64,000 nt of DNA, from the NCBI GenBank assembly GCA_963695835.1, contig CAVOHR010000004.1:434001-498000 (forward strand), written 5' to 3'. Positions 49,766-58,872 of this stretch are shown piece after piece. Both the position numbers and the translations under genes were made by a program. The stretch is from VRUE01 sp963695835. GTDB lineage: Bacteria > Actinomycetota > Thermoleophilia > Solirubrobacterales > 70-9. Under the pieces are notes generated by a model. The model was not told the DNA's origin, did no database searches, and was given only the letters and a program-made list of their open reading frames with translations. The stretch's first letter is position 1; each line of letters starts with the position of its first letter.

Positions 49766-51157
49766 GTGCTCTTCAGGCAGATCATCCACGAGGACCTCGG
49801 CTGCGCCTCCTACCTGGTCGGCGACCCCGACTCGGGCGCCGCCGCGGTGGTCGACCCGCAGTGGGACATCGACCCCTACCTCAACCTCAGCCGCCTGCAC
49901 GGGGTGCGGATCGAGCACGTGCTGGAGACCCACAACCACGCCGACCACGTCTCCGGGCACGGGCGCCTGGCGCGGGCGACCGGGGCGACGATCCACGTCA
50001 GCGAGCTGGCCGAGGCCGAGTACGAGCACGAGCCGCTCGCCGACGGCGGCACGGTCGAGCTGGGCGAGGACGTGACGATCGAGGCGATCCACACGCCGGG
50101 CCACCGGCCCGAGCACACCTCCTTCCTGCTGCGCGACGCCGGGCGCGGCGGCGACCCGGTCGCGGTGCTGACCGGGGACTCGCTGTTCGTCGGCGACGTC
50201 GCCCGACCCGACCTCGCGGTCGAGCCGCGCGAGGGCGCCGCCGGCATCTTCCACTCGCTGCACGAGCGGTTGCTGACCCTGCCCGACGAGGTCGAGGTCT
50301 GGCCCGGCCACCTCGGCGGCTCGCTCTGCGGCAGCTCCGGGATCGACCTGAAGACCTCCTCGACGATCGGCTTCGAGCGCGTCCACAACCGGGCGCTGGC
50401 CTTCACCGAGGAGGCCGAGTTCATCGAGGACGCGGTCGACTCGCTGGGCGAGCGGCCGCCCAACATCGAGCACATCGTCGCGCTCAACCGCGGGCCGCTG
50501 GTCGAAGCGATCGGCTCGCCGGTGCGGCTGACCGCGCGCCGCTTCGAGGCGGCGATCGCCGAGGGCGCGATCGCGGTCGACTCGCGCACCAACGAGCAGT
50601 TCGACGAGGCCCACATCCCCGGCGCGATCAGCGCCTCCGCCTACGACACCGGTTTCGCGACCAAGGTCGCCCAGGTGGTGCGACCCGACGGCGAGGTGGT
50701 CGTCGTCGCCGCCTCCGACGGCAACGAGCTGGAAGCGGCCGAACTGCTGGCCGCGGTGGGGCTGCGGGTACGCGGCTTCCTCGGCGGCGGGATGAGCGCC
50801 TGGCGGGCCGAGGAGCGCCCGGTGCAGCGGATCGAGCCGATCGGGCCGCAGGAGCTGGCCGAGCTGCTCGAGGCCGAGGCGCCGCCGCTGGTCCTCGACG
50901 TGCGCGGCAAGAACGAGTTCTCCGCCGGCCACATCGCCGGCTCGCTGCACATCCCCTACGGCGAGCTGGCGCGGCGGTTGGACGAGCTGCCGCGCGAGCG
51001 GCCGATCGCGACGATCTGCAAGGGCGGCAAACGCAGCGGCCTCGCCGCCTCGGTCCTCCAGCGCGAGGGCTTCGAGACGATCCACGTCGCCCGCGGCGGC
51101 GTCGGCACCTGGCAGGACGAAGGCCGCCCGGTAGAGACGGCCGAAGTCCCGGCCTAA
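49766..51157 (+). CDS. MBL-fold/rhodanese protein (persulfide dioxygenase-like)
   Basis: The 463-residue protein has an N-terminal ETHE1-like MBL domain (ETHNHADHVSGHGRLARATG, HTPGHRPEHTSFLL, TGDSLFVGDVARPDL, VWPGHLGGSLCG) and two rhodanese domains. In the first the active-site loop lacks Cys (VVAASDGNE); the second has the catalytic Cys in TICKGGKRSGLAA. It probably oxidises glutathione- or mycothiol-type persulfides and handles sulfane sulfur. GTG 49766. A type B palindrome follows the stop. Confidence 0.92.
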   Translation: MLFRQIIHEDLGCASYLVGDPDSGAAAVVDPQWDIDPYLNLSRLHGVRIEHVLETHNHADHVSGHGRLARATGATIHVSELAEAEYEHEPLADGGTVELGEDVTIEAIHTPGHRPEHTSFLLRDAGRGGDPVAVLTGDSLFVGDVARPDLAVEPREGAAGIFHSLHERLLTLPDEVEVWPGHLGGSLCGSSGIDLKTSSTIGFERVHNRALAFTEEAEFIEDAVDSLGERPPNIEHIVALNRGPLVEAIGSPVRLTARRFEAAIAEGAIAVDSRTNEQFDEAHIPGAISASAYDTGFATKVAQVVRPDGEVVVVAASDGNELEAAELLAAVGLRVRGFLGGGMSAWRAEERPVQRIEPIGPQELAELLEAEAPPLVLDVRGKNEFSAGHIAGSLHIPYGELARRLDELPRERPIATICKGGKRSGLAASVLQREGFETIHVARGGVGTWQDEGRPVETAEVPA

Positions 51158-51183
51158 CCCCCGGCTAACCCACCCCCACCGCT

Positions 51184-51233
51184 GACGTGCCCAGGGTTGA
51201 CCACCGTATGTGGCGGTCAACTCTGGGCACGTC
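51184..51233. repeat. GACGTGCC palindromic repeat, type B
   Basis: GACGTGCCCAGGGTTGACCA, centre GTATGT, then GGCGGTCAACTCTGGGCACG and TC. It lies between convergent genes; its last base is the last base of the NlpC gene stop. Confidence 0.85.
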
Positions 51234-52447
51234 TAATACCCGGGGGGGTGGCGGGCGATGAAGCCTTCGGGGGAGTCGACCGGGGACGGGTGCCAGCGGG
51301 GGCCGGGGCCGCCGACCGTGTCGAAGGCGAGGCCGGCGATGATCATCCAGGCGTGGCCGGAGTTGGCGTAGACGGTGATCCAGTGGCCCGGGCCGGGTTC
51401 GCCCCAGGTCTCCAACCCGGTCGAGTCGAGCGGGCTTTCGAGGAAGCCGCCGCCGTGCAGGGCGAAGCTGACCGCGCCGGAGCAGTCGTAGCCGGAGGAT
51501 TCGAAGGAGCCGTGGCCGCCGCCCCAGATGTAGGGGGTGGTGGCGATCGAGTTGGCGGCTTCGATCGCCGCGGCGATCGCCGGCGGGGCGCCGCTGGGGA
51601 TGCTCGCCTGGCTTTCGGAGACGTATTCGGCGCTCTCGCCCGGGGTGAGCGGGGCGGGCGCCTGGCCGGGCGGCGCCGGGCCGCCGGCGGCGGCGATCTG
51701 CGATGAGATCGCGGCGAGGTTGTCGCTGAGCGCCTGTTCGCGCGACTCGAGCGATTCGAGGTCGGCCTGGCGCGCCGCCTGCGCTTCCTTCAGTTCGGCG
51801 AAGCGGACGGCGGCGGCGGCGCGCGCCCTTGCCGCTTCGCGCTCCTTGACCGCGATCGCGTCGCGCGCTTCCCTCAGCTGGAGGCGGATCGCCGCCATCC
51901 GCTTGACCGCCGCCTTGGCTTCGTCGCGCAGGCCCTTGACCCGGTCGGCGACCGCGTTGTCGTAGTCCTGGACGCGGCTGAGATATTCGGCGCGGGCGTT
52001 GACCTGCGACCAGCTCTGCGAGTCGACGACGACGCTGAGCACGTCGGGGCTGCCCGCCTCGTACATGTCGACCAGCCGCCGGCGCAGCGCGTCGAGAGCC
52101 CGGTGCAGGCGGGCGCGGACGACCGCCAGGTGGTGCTTCTCGGCGGCGAGCCTTTCGCTCGCTTCGTCGAGTTCGGCCTGCTTGCCTTCGAGCTCGCGCT
52201 CGAGCGCGAGCTGTTCCTGCCGCAGCCGCGAGACTTCGCCCAGCATCGAGTCGATCGCCTTGTTCTGTTCGGCGATCGTCGCGGTCAGCGAGCTCTGGCT
52301 CTCGCGGACCTTGCTCAACTTGCCCTGCGTCGAGTCGAGCTTCTCGCGCAGGGTTGCCGCCGGCGCGCTCGCCACCAGGCAGAGAGCGAGGAGCAGCAGG
52401 GCGGCGGGCAGCGGCAGCCACCGCGGAGTGCCGGAAGGGACGCGCAT
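51233..52447 (-). CDS. Secreted NlpC/P60-type peptidoglycan hydrolase with coiled coil
   Basis: From ATG 52447 the product has 404 residues: a signal peptide (LPAALLLLALCLVASAPAAT), a long coiled coil (residues about 35-240, with HHLAVVRARLHRALDALRRR) as in FtsEX-controlled hydrolases such as RipC or PcsB, a Pro/Ala linker and a C-terminal NlpC/P60-like domain with the catalytic Cys in SGYDCSGAVSF and a His in SGHAWMII. It cleaves cell-wall peptides during division. The substrate bond is not deduced; an alternative GTG start lies 12 bases upstream. Confidence 0.9.
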   Translation of the reverse strand: MRVPSGTPRWLPLPAALLLLALCLVASAPAATLREKLDSTQGKLSKVRESQSSLTATIAEQNKAIDSMLGEVSRLRQEQLALERELEGKQAELDEASERLAAEKHHLAVVRARLHRALDALRRRLVDMYEAGSPDVLSVVVDSQSWSQVNARAEYLSRVQDYDNAVADRVKGLRDEAKAAVKRMAAIRLQLREARDAIAVKEREAARARAAAAVRFAELKEAQAARQADLESLESREQALSDNLAAISSQIAAAGGPAPPGQAPAPLTPGESAEYVSESQASIPSGAPPAIAAAIEAANSIATTPYIWGGGHGSFESSGYDCSGAVSFALHGGGFLESPLDSTGLETWGEPGPGHWITVYANSGHAWMIIAGLAFDTVGGPGPRWHPSPVDSPEGFIARHPPGY

Positions 52448-52537
52448 CGAGCGCGGCACGCTAGCGAAGTCGCCTAAAGAGTGTTAGGAGTTGCTAATAA
52501 CTTGCAACTTCGGTTGCAGAATCGCCCTGCTTGCAGG

Positions 52538-52574
52538 AAAAACGGCCGCCGCGACGAGGGCGCCGCGGCGGCCG
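52538..52574 (-). terminator. Rho-independent terminator of the SHOCT gene
   Basis: On the minus strand an 11-bp stem (CGGCCGCCGCG and complement, 52543-52553 and 52564-52574) is followed by TTTTT. It starts 17 bases after the SHOCT-protein stop. Confidence 0.85.
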
Positions 52575-52590
52575 CAGAGGGCCCTACGCC

Positions 52591-52980
52591 CTACGCGAGC
52601 AGCTTGGCCTTGGCGCGCTCGAACTCCTCGCTGGAGATCGCGCCCTTCTCCTTCAGGTCGTTGAGCTTGTGCAGCTCGTCGGCCGGCGAGCTGTGGGCCT
52701 GTTCGCGGATGTAGGCGTCCATGTGCTGTTTGGCGTCGGCCTGTGCGTGGATCGCCCTTTCCCGCATCCCGCTTCCGCGGGCGATCAGGTAGACGAGCGC
52801 GGTGACGAAGGGGATGATCACGAGGAAGAGGACCCAGACGGCCTTCCCCCAGCCCGACATCTCGTGGTCGCGGAAGAGGTCGGTGAGGATCGTGATCAGG
52901 ATCCAGATCCAGATCACGAAGAAGAAGATCTCGAGGGCGAGCCACAGGGCTTCGCCGAAGTTGATGTCTGCAAGCAACAC
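52591..52980 (-). CDS. SHOCT-domain membrane protein with PLDc_N segment
   Basis: GTG 52980 follows GAAAGGA by 5 bases. The 129-residue protein has two membrane helices (EIFFFVIWIWILITILTDLF; GKAVWVLFLVIIPFVTALVY; a PLDc_N pattern) and a C-terminal SHOCT motif (ELHKLNDLKEKGAISSEEFE, then AKAKLLA). SHOCT ends are thought to mediate oligomerisation. A strong terminator follows. Confidence 0.9.
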   Translation of the reverse strand: MLLADINFGEALWLALEIFFFVIWIWILITILTDLFRDHEMSGWGKAVWVLFLVIIPFVTALVYLIARGSGMRERAIHAQADAKQHMDAYIREQAHSSPADELHKLNDLKEKGAISSEEFERAKAKLLA

Positions 52981-53017
52981 GGGTGTCCTTTCGGTCGAGG
53001 AGGAGTGCAGGGGCAGG

Positions 53018-53773
53018 CTAACCTGCCGCGAGGCGTCGGGCAAACAGCACCGCGGCGACCGCGGTCGCCAGGTTGAGGCTGGAGACGCCGGCGCGCATCG
53101 GGATGCCGAGGCGGGCGTCGGCGCGGTCGAGCAGGGCGTCGCTGAGGCCGTGGCGCTCGGTGCCGAAGGCGAGGACCGCCCGCGGCGGCAGCTCGGCCGG
53201 GCGCAGGTCCTCGCCGCCGGGGTCGATCGCGACCAGCGGCCGCTCGCTCGGCGGCAGCTCCTCGACCGCGGCGACCGGCAGCGCGTAGTGCAGCCCCGCG
53301 GCGCCGCGCAGCGCGTCCGGGTGCCAGGGATCGCTCGGCCCCGTGGTGAGGACCCCGGCCGCATCGGCGGCGGCGGCGACCCGCACGCAGGCCCCCAGGT
53401 TGCCCATCGTCCGCGGATCCTCGAGCAGGACGACGGGCGCCTCGCGGCTGTCGGCGAGCACCGCCGCGGGCGCGATGCGGCGGCGCCGGCCGATCGCGAC
53501 GACGCCGGTGCGCGGCGCCTGCGGGACCAGCTCCGCCAGCACCTCCGGCGAGACCGTCGCGGCGACCGCGGCGAGGCGGCCGGCCACGTCCGGGGCCAGA
53601 TCGCCCGCCAGCCGCTCGAGCTGCGGCCGGTCGCAGGTGACCGCCTCGTGCAGGTCGGCGCCGAAGCGCAGCGCGTGCTTGAGGGCGTGGAAGCCCTCCA
53701 GCACCGCGAGGTCGCGGTCGCGCCGCGCCGCGCGGAAGCGGCGGATCAACGCTTGCTCGGCGGCGCCGGTCAC
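53018..53773 (-). CDS. TrmH/SpoU-family RNA methyltransferase
   Basis: GTG 53773 gives 251 residues with a substrate-binding N-domain (RRDRDLAVLEGFHALKHALR) and a SPOUT knot: LLEDPRTMGNLGACVRVAAA (motif 1), LAFGTERHGLSD (motif 2) and GVSSLNLATAVAAVLFARRL (motif 3). It methylates a ribose of rRNA or tRNA with SAM. An upstream in-frame ATG lies inside a palindromic repeat and is not used. Confidence 0.88.
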   Translation of the reverse strand: MTGAAEQALIRRFRAARRDRDLAVLEGFHALKHALRFGADLHEAVTCDRPQLERLAGDLAPDVAGRLAAVAATVSPEVLAELVPQAPRTGVVAIGRRRRIAPAAVLADSREAPVVLLEDPRTMGNLGACVRVAAAADAAGVLTTGPSDPWHPDALRGAAGLHYALPVAAVEELPPSERPLVAIDPGGEDLRPAELPPRAVLAFGTERHGLSDALLDRADARLGIPMRAGVSSLNLATAVAAVLFARRLAAG

Positions 53774-53795
53774 CGCCGCATGATGACCCGCCGGG

Positions 53796-53848
53796 GGACG
53801 TGCCGGCGATTCAGTGCCCATATAGGGGGTCTGACTCCCGGCACGTCC
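53796..53848. repeat. GACGTGCC palindromic repeat, type A
   Basis: This 53-bp copy (GGACGTGCCGGCGATTCAGT to CCCGGCACGTCC) is the near-exact reverse complement of 20910-20962. It lies between two minus-strand genes. Confidence 0.82.
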
Positions 53849-53874
53849 AGGGAGCGCAAGGGGTCGGGCCCGGC

Positions 53875-55050
53875 CTACTCGGTCGGCTCGACCGTGAGCG
53901 AGCGGCCGTCCTCGTCGGGGAAGCCGTCCAGGAGGCTGGTCAGGTAGCGGCCGATGATCTTGCCGTCTCGCTCGTGCCAGGGCGGGCTGTCATCCAGCTT
54001 CGACACCTCGCCGTGGCCACCGGTCGGGCGACCGTAGAGGTAGCGCGGCTCGCCGCCGGTCCAGAGAACGCCGCGCAGCACCGGGTCGAAGGGCGCGGGC
54101 TCCACGCCGCAGCCGGCGGCGGCGGCGATCGCTTCGGCCGCGACGTCGGCCTGCTGGGTGGCGATCCCGCCCTGCTTGACCGGGAAGGTCGTCACGTCGC
54201 CGGCGGCGAAGACGCGCTCCATGCCGACCACGGCGCCGTGCGCGTCGACCGCGACGAAGCCGTCGTCGTCGTGCGGCACCCCGTCGATCCTGCGCCCTTC
54301 GAGGCGCGGCAAGCTGACGACGGCTTCGGTCTCGATCGGCTCGCCGGGGGTGACAGCCAGGCTGCGGCCGTCGAACCCGACCGGGTAGGTCCCGGCGAGA
54401 AACTCGATCCGGTGCGCCTCCAGGAGACCCTCCATCTGCTCGGTGACCGCCCGACCGAAAAGCTGTAGAGGCGAGTCCTCCGGCGTGACGACGGCGAGCT
54501 TCGCGTCCTCGATGCCCGACTTGGCGAGCACGGCGGCGCCGAGCAGCGCCAGCTCGTACAGCGGCAGCGCCCAGCTGCTGGCGCCGGGCATCGTGAAGAC
54601 GACGTTGCGCAGCCGGCCGGCGCGCAGTTTTCGCACCACGCCGCCGACGCCGCCTTCGTCGGCGACACCCCAGAAGGTGACCGCGCCGGGCACCGACCAG
54701 AGCATGCGTGCCCCGGGGCAGAGGAGCAGGAAGTCGTAGGCGAACCGCTCGCCGTCGCGGACGGTGACCTGCCGCTCCCCGGCGTCGACCGAGACGATCC
54801 CGGCGAGCCGGAAGGAAGCGCCGCAGGCGGCGGCCAGCGCTGCGAGGTCGTAGCGGAGGACGCTGGCGACCCCGTAGGGCTCGCCGACGGCGAACGGCCG
54901 GTAGACGAACTCGCGCCGCGGCGCCAGCAGCTCCACCTCGACCCTGCCGCCGGCCAGGTCGCGCACCGCCAGAGCCGCCTCCACGGCGGCGACGCCGCCG
55001 CCGGCGACGATCAGCTTGGCGGTGCCCGATTCGCTCGCTTGCCGCGTCAT
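53875..55050 (-). CDS. FAD-dependent oxidoreductase (NDH-2/SQR-like)
   Basis: The 391-residue two-Rossmann flavoprotein has LIVAGGGVAAVEAALAVRDL, RREFVYRPFAVGEPYG, DFLLLCPGARM and the FAD end VFAAGDVTTFPVKQGGIATQ, the arrangement of type II NADH dehydrogenases and sulfide:quinone reductases. The SQR cysteines are not obvious, so the electron donor is undecided. ATG 55050; single gene. Confidence 0.85.
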   Translation of the reverse strand: MTRQASESGTAKLIVAGGGVAAVEAALAVRDLAGGRVEVELLAPRREFVYRPFAVGEPYGVASVLRYDLAALAAACGASFRLAGIVSVDAGERQVTVRDGERFAYDFLLLCPGARMLWSVPGAVTFWGVADEGGVGGVVRKLRAGRLRNVVFTMPGASSWALPLYELALLGAAVLAKSGIEDAKLAVVTPEDSPLQLFGRAVTEQMEGLLEAHRIEFLAGTYPVGFDGRSLAVTPGEPIETEAVVSLPRLEGRRIDGVPHDDDGFVAVDAHGAVVGMERVFAAGDVTTFPVKQGGIATQQADVAAEAIAAAAGCGVEPAPFDPVLRGVLWTGGEPRYLYGRPTGGHGEVSKLDDSPPWHERDGKIIGRYLTSLLDGFPDEDGRSLTVEPTE

Positions 55051-55192
55051 ATGCCGACAGTAGGCACGCCGGACGGGAGCTTCATCCGCAGGAATCCCTC
55101 AACCCGATGCGGTTAAACCCCGATGCCCGGCATCGTCACCCGCACTAGATTCGCCGGGCTGGGAGCGATCCGAGACCGGAAAGGAGGCGCCG

Positions 55193-56044
55193 ATGCGACT
55201 GCTCGTCGGCTACGACGGAAGCGACGGGGGACGCGACGCGCTCGAGCTGGCCCGGGTGCTGGGCGCGGCCGGGGAGGCGAGCGCGATGGTCGTCGCGGTG
55301 ATGCCCTACGGGCCGCTGCCGGTCCGCTTCGCCGAGCTGGAAGACGAGGCCGCGGCCGCGGCGGAGCCGCTGCTGGCCGAAGCGCGCGAGCAACTCGAGG
55401 GCCTCGAGGTCGAGACGCGCGCCTTCGGCGGCGGCTCGCCGGCCTGGGTGATGACCGACCTGGCCGAGCGCCACGAAGTCGACTCGATCGTCGTCGGCTC
55501 GCCCCACCGCGGCGCGATCGGGCGGACGCTGATCGGCAGCGTCGCCGAGGGCGTCCTGCACGGCGCTCCCTGCGCCGTCGCGGTGGCGCCGCGCGGCTAC
55601 GCGCGGTCGGGCCACGGCCCGTTCTCCCTGATCGGGGTCGCCTACGACGGCGGCCCGGAAGCGAAGGCGGCGCTGCGGCGCGCCCGCGCCCTCGCCGAGG
55701 CGACCGGCGCCGCGGTCCGGGTCCTCACCGTCGTCGCCCCCCCGGTGGCGCTGCCCGGCGTCGCCGGCTACACGCCGGTCGAGCCGCCTGAGCCCGACCA
55801 CGTCCTCGAGCAGGGCGTGAAGGCGCTGGGGACGAAGGTCGCCGCCGAGGGGCGCAAGCTGCACGGCCCGCCGGCGTCGACCCTGGCGAGCGCCTGCGAG
55901 GACGGGATCGACCTGCTGCTCGCCGGCTCGCGCGGCTACGGCCCGATGTTCCGGGTGCTGCTCGGCTCGGTCTCCAGCCGGCTGATCGCCGAGGCGCCCT
56001 GCCCGGTGATGGTCGTGCCGCGCCCCGACGCCGGCGAGGCCTGA
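55193..56044 (+). CDS. Universal stress protein, two Usp domains
   Basis: The 283-residue tandem Usp has domain 1 MRLLVGYDGSDGGRDALELA ending IVVGSPHRGAIGRTLIGSVA, and domain 2 LIGVAYDGGPEAKAALRRAR ending LLAGSRGYGPMFRVLLGSVS. Both have the ATP-binding G-2x-G-9x-G-S/T pattern. AAAGGAGG lies 6 bases before the ATG. Confidence 0.94.
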   Translation: MRLLVGYDGSDGGRDALELARVLGAAGEASAMVVAVMPYGPLPVRFAELEDEAAAAAEPLLAEAREQLEGLEVETRAFGGGSPAWVMTDLAERHEVDSIVVGSPHRGAIGRTLIGSVAEGVLHGAPCAVAVAPRGYARSGHGPFSLIGVAYDGGPEAKAALRRARALAEATGAAVRVLTVVAPPVALPGVAGYTPVEPPEPDHVLEQGVKALGTKVAAEGRKLHGPPASTLASACEDGIDLLLAGSRGYGPMFRVLLGSVSSRLIAEAPCPVMVVPRPDAGEA

Positions 56045-56068
56045 GCGCCGGGGGCGGGGCGGCCCCGG

Positions 56069-57490
56069 TCAGCGCGCGACGAGGCTGGCGACCAGCTCCA
56101 CGTATTCGGTCAGCCTGCCGATCCCGAGGAAGCGCTCGAACACGCGCTGCCGCGCGGCGCGGCCGAGCCGCGCGGCCCGCTCCGGGTCGTCGAGCAGCGA
56201 GCGGATCGCCCGCCCGAAGGCGACCAGGTCGTGCGGGTCGTCGATCAGCAGTCCCGACTCGCCGTCGACGACCTGGTCCTGGATGCCGCCGACCCGGGTG
56301 CCGACCAGCGGCCGTTGCTTCCACATCGCCTCGGCGACGGTGAGGCCGAAGCCCTCGGCGACGCTCTTCTGCACGACCACGTCGGCGCGGCGCTGGAGCG
56401 CGTTGACCATCGCCCCGTTTTCGTCGAGGTCGTACATCGGCAGGCTGACCAGGTGGGCGCGGCGGCGCGCCTCGACCGGCATCCGCCGCCACGACTCGGC
56501 GACGTCGCCGAGCACGGCGGCGCCCTCGGGATCGTCGGAGACGGCGCTGACCGCCGGCGCGACCAGGGCCAGGTGGACGCCGGGGTCGACCAGGCAGCGC
56601 TCGAAGCACTCGAGCACGCCGCGCGGGTCCTTCAGCCGGTCCCAGCGCGAGACCTGGACGACCAGCTTCGCATCGGACGGCAGCGGCTCCTCCCGCAGCA
56701 GCTCGGCCCGGCGCTCGACCCTGCCGGGCGTGCCGTCGCCGCGGGTGAACAGCGGCGCCTCCTCGGGCGGGCCGTCGCGCAGGCCGATCGTCTGCAGGAT
56801 CGCCTCCACCGTCTCCGGCGCCAGCTCCTGGTTCTTGGCCGAGAAGGGGTCGATCGCCGGCGGCATCAGCCAGACCTTGCCGCGGTCGAGGCCGTCCCAG
56901 GTGTAGGCGATGCGGGAGAAGACGTAGGCGTCGGCCTGCTCGACATAGGGCCGCAGGAAGTCCCAGGCGCGGCGGGTCAGGTCGCTCGGCTCGTCGACGC
57001 CGATGTGGCAGCGCCAGACGACGCGGACGCCGAGCTCCCTCATCGCCGGCACGAGGCCGGCGGTCTGGGGGTCGTGCAGGTAGACGACGTCGCCCGACTG
57101 GAGGAGGTCGCCGAGGTGGGCGCCGCTGGCGGCCAGCGCCGCCTCGTAGACCCGGCGCTCGGCCTCCCCCAGCTCGCCGCCGTCGCCGGGATCGCCGTGC
57201 AGGTTGTTGTGCAGGCGCTTGGTGACCGCGAAGAACTCGGCGCTCTCGCGCAGGACGACCCAGCGGGTGTCGATCCCGGCGCCGCGCACGTAGGGCAGCA
57301 GCCCGTGGAGGATCTCGGCGACGCCGCCGCCGCGGGCGGTCGAGCTGACGTGCCAGATCGCCAGCCCGGAGAACTCGCGCCGGGCCCGCTCGGCCACCGC
57401 TTCGATCCCCGCGAACGCGTCCTCGCCGAGCAGCGGCCGGTAGCGGTCGAGCGGCTGCGGCGGGATCTGGACGAATTTCGGCAGCGCCAC
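56069..57490 (-). CDS. GT4 glycosyltransferase, trehalose synthase (TreT)-like
   Basis: The 473-residue GT-B enzyme shows IWHVSSTARGGGVAEILHGL, WRCHIGVDEPSD, VWLMPPAIDPFSAKN, VQVSRWDRLKDPRGVLE and the donor site VQKSVAEGFGLTVAEAMWKQ. The sequence resembles TreT, which condenses NDP-glucose and glucose to trehalose. Its start is GTG 57490. Trehalose would act as an osmolyte, consistent with the nearby universal stress gene, but direct linkage is not shown. Confidence 0.88.
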   Translation of the reverse strand: MALPKFVQIPPQPLDRYRPLLGEDAFAGIEAVAERARREFSGLAIWHVSSTARGGGVAEILHGLLPYVRGAGIDTRWVVLRESAEFFAVTKRLHNNLHGDPGDGGELGEAERRVYEAALAASGAHLGDLLQSGDVVYLHDPQTAGLVPAMRELGVRVVWRCHIGVDEPSDLTRRAWDFLRPYVEQADAYVFSRIAYTWDGLDRGKVWLMPPAIDPFSAKNQELAPETVEAILQTIGLRDGPPEEAPLFTRGDGTPGRVERRAELLREEPLPSDAKLVVQVSRWDRLKDPRGVLECFERCLVDPGVHLALVAPAVSAVSDDPEGAAVLGDVAESWRRMPVEARRRAHLVSLPMYDLDENGAMVNALQRRADVVVQKSVAEGFGLTVAEAMWKQRPLVGTRVGGIQDQVVDGESGLLIDDPHDLVAFGRAIRSLLDDPERAARLGRAARQRVFERFLGIGRLTEYVELVASLVAR

Positions 57491-57517
57491 GACTCAAGCC
57501 TAGGTCCTGCGGACAGA

Positions 57518-57537
57518 TTCCCCACGATGATGGGGAA
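57518..57537. promoter_or_regulatory. TTCCCCA-CGATGA-TGGGGAA dyad upstream of the glycosyltransferase
   Basis: A 7-bp perfect inverted repeat lies 28 bases upstream of the GTG and 41 bases past the ADH stop. It may be an operator or a weak terminator. Confidence 0.4.
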
Positions 57538-57577
57538 ATACTCCCCACGCCGCGGGAGATATGTTCGCCGCTGCCGC

Positions 57578-58618
57578 TCAGCCGTGGGGGCAGATGACGG
57601 CGCGGCCGTCGAGGCTGCCCTCGCGCAGGCGGCGGTAGGCCTCGTCGGCGCGGTCGAGCGGGAAGCGCTCGACGTGGGCGCGGATCTTGCCGGCGCGGGC
57701 CAGGTCGAGGACCTCGATCAGCTCGATCGCCGTGCCCCAGTAGGGGATCGTCAGCTGCGCCTCGAAGGGGAGCGCGCCGAAGGCGAACTCGAATTTGCCG
57801 CCGGCCAGGCCGACGATCGTCAGGTGGCTCTCGAAGCGGCCGACCGCGGCGGCGAGGGCGATCGTCTCGTCGGCGCCGACGTTGTCGACGACCAGCTCGG
57901 CGCCGAGGCCGCCGGTCAGCTCGCGGATCGCCTCGGCCGCCCCCTCGCCCGGCTCGACCGTCTCCTCGGCGCCGACCTCGCGGGCGAGCCGCAGCTTCCC
58001 GGCCGAGCTGTCGACGGCGATCACCCGCGCCGGGCTGAGGGCGCGGAGGATCTGCACCGCCATGTGGCCGAGGCCGCCGACGCCGATCACGACGGCGGTC
58101 GAGCCGGGCGCCAGCAGCGGCAGCGAGCGCTTGATCGCGTGGTAGGGCGTCAGCGCCGCGTCGGAGAGCGGCGCCGCGTCGCGCGGGTCGAGGTCGCCGA
58201 GCGGCAGCAGCAGGCGCGGATCGGGGACGAGCATGTACTCGGCCATGCCGCCGTCGAGGCCGAGGCCGCCGCCGAAGGCGCCGATCTCCGCCTGGCGCTC
58301 GCAGTAGTTCTCGGCCGAGCGGCGGCAGGCGCGGCAGCGCCCGCAGCCCCAGGGGCCGTAGACGGCGACCGGCTCGCCATGCTCGAGGCCGTCCACCCCG
58401 GCTCCGGTCGCCTCGACCCAGCCGGCGTTCTCGTGCCCGAGCGTGAACGGCACGTCGAAGTCCATCGTCCCCTCCGGCCACTCCATCAGGTGCAGGTCGG
58501 AGTGGCAGGCGCCGGCGCCGCCGACCTTGACCAGCACCTGGCCGGGTCCGGGCTCGGGCAGGTCGACCTCGCGCATCTCGGGGGGCGACTGCCAGGCGGT
58601 CAACCGGTAGGCCTTCAT
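57578..58618 (-). CDS. Zinc-dependent alcohol dehydrogenase
   Basis: The 346-residue MDR enzyme has the catalytic zinc set in GACHSDLHLMEW and LGHENAGWVE, a structural zinc group CGRCRACRRSAENYC and the cofactor loop VIGVGGLGHMAVQIL with DSSAG. It oxidises primary or secondary alcohols; the physiological substrate is unknown. ATG 58618. Confidence 0.93.
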   Translation of the reverse strand: MKAYRLTAWQSPPEMREVDLPEPGPGQVLVKVGGAGACHSDLHLMEWPEGTMDFDVPFTLGHENAGWVEATGAGVDGLEHGEPVAVYGPWGCGRCRACRRSAENYCERQAEIGAFGGGLGLDGGMAEYMLVPDPRLLLPLGDLDPRDAAPLSDAALTPYHAIKRSLPLLAPGSTAVVIGVGGLGHMAVQILRALSPARVIAVDSSAGKLRLAREVGAEETVEPGEGAAEAIRELTGGLGAELVVDNVGADETIALAAAVGRFESHLTIVGLAGGKFEFAFGALPFEAQLTIPYWGTAIELIEVLDLARAGKIRAHVERFPLDRADEAYRRLREGSLDGRAVICPHG

Positions 58619-58683
58619 CGTCCCCAGGATAGGCCCCTAGGCCCGCGGCGCTTCCGTATAAGTCCGCGAAGCCGGCGGCGCCG

Positions 58684-58872
58684 TCAGCGCTCCGGGCGCT
58701 CGGACGGGCCGCTCTGGAACCAGGCGAGGACGAAGCAGGCGACGGCGACGATCGCCGCCGCGATCCCGGGCGCCGGCCCCGCGGGTAATCCTGGCGAGCT
58801 TCTCAGGGAACTCTCATCTGCGATTAACCTCCGCTGACACGCTTTGCGGCTTATGCGGCGTTCGAATCGCAT
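58684..58872 (-). CDS. Possible small membrane protein
   Basis: The minus strand encodes up to 62 residues with a C-terminal hydrophobic stretch (GIAAAIVAVACFVLAWFQSG) and a charged SERPER end. ATG 58872 overlaps the start region of the divergent glycosidase gene and has no good ribosome site, and no later standard start exists. Tentative. Confidence 0.3.
   Translation of the reverse strand: MRFERRISRKACQRRLIADESSLRSSPGLPAGPAPGIAAAIVAVACFVLAWFQSGPSERPER

Noticed and set aside
55725..58481. A long minus-strand open frame across the stress protein, glycosyltransferase and ADH genes
   Set aside because: It is out of frame with three clearly recognised proteins, and its Arg/Pro-rich composition is typical of shadow frames.
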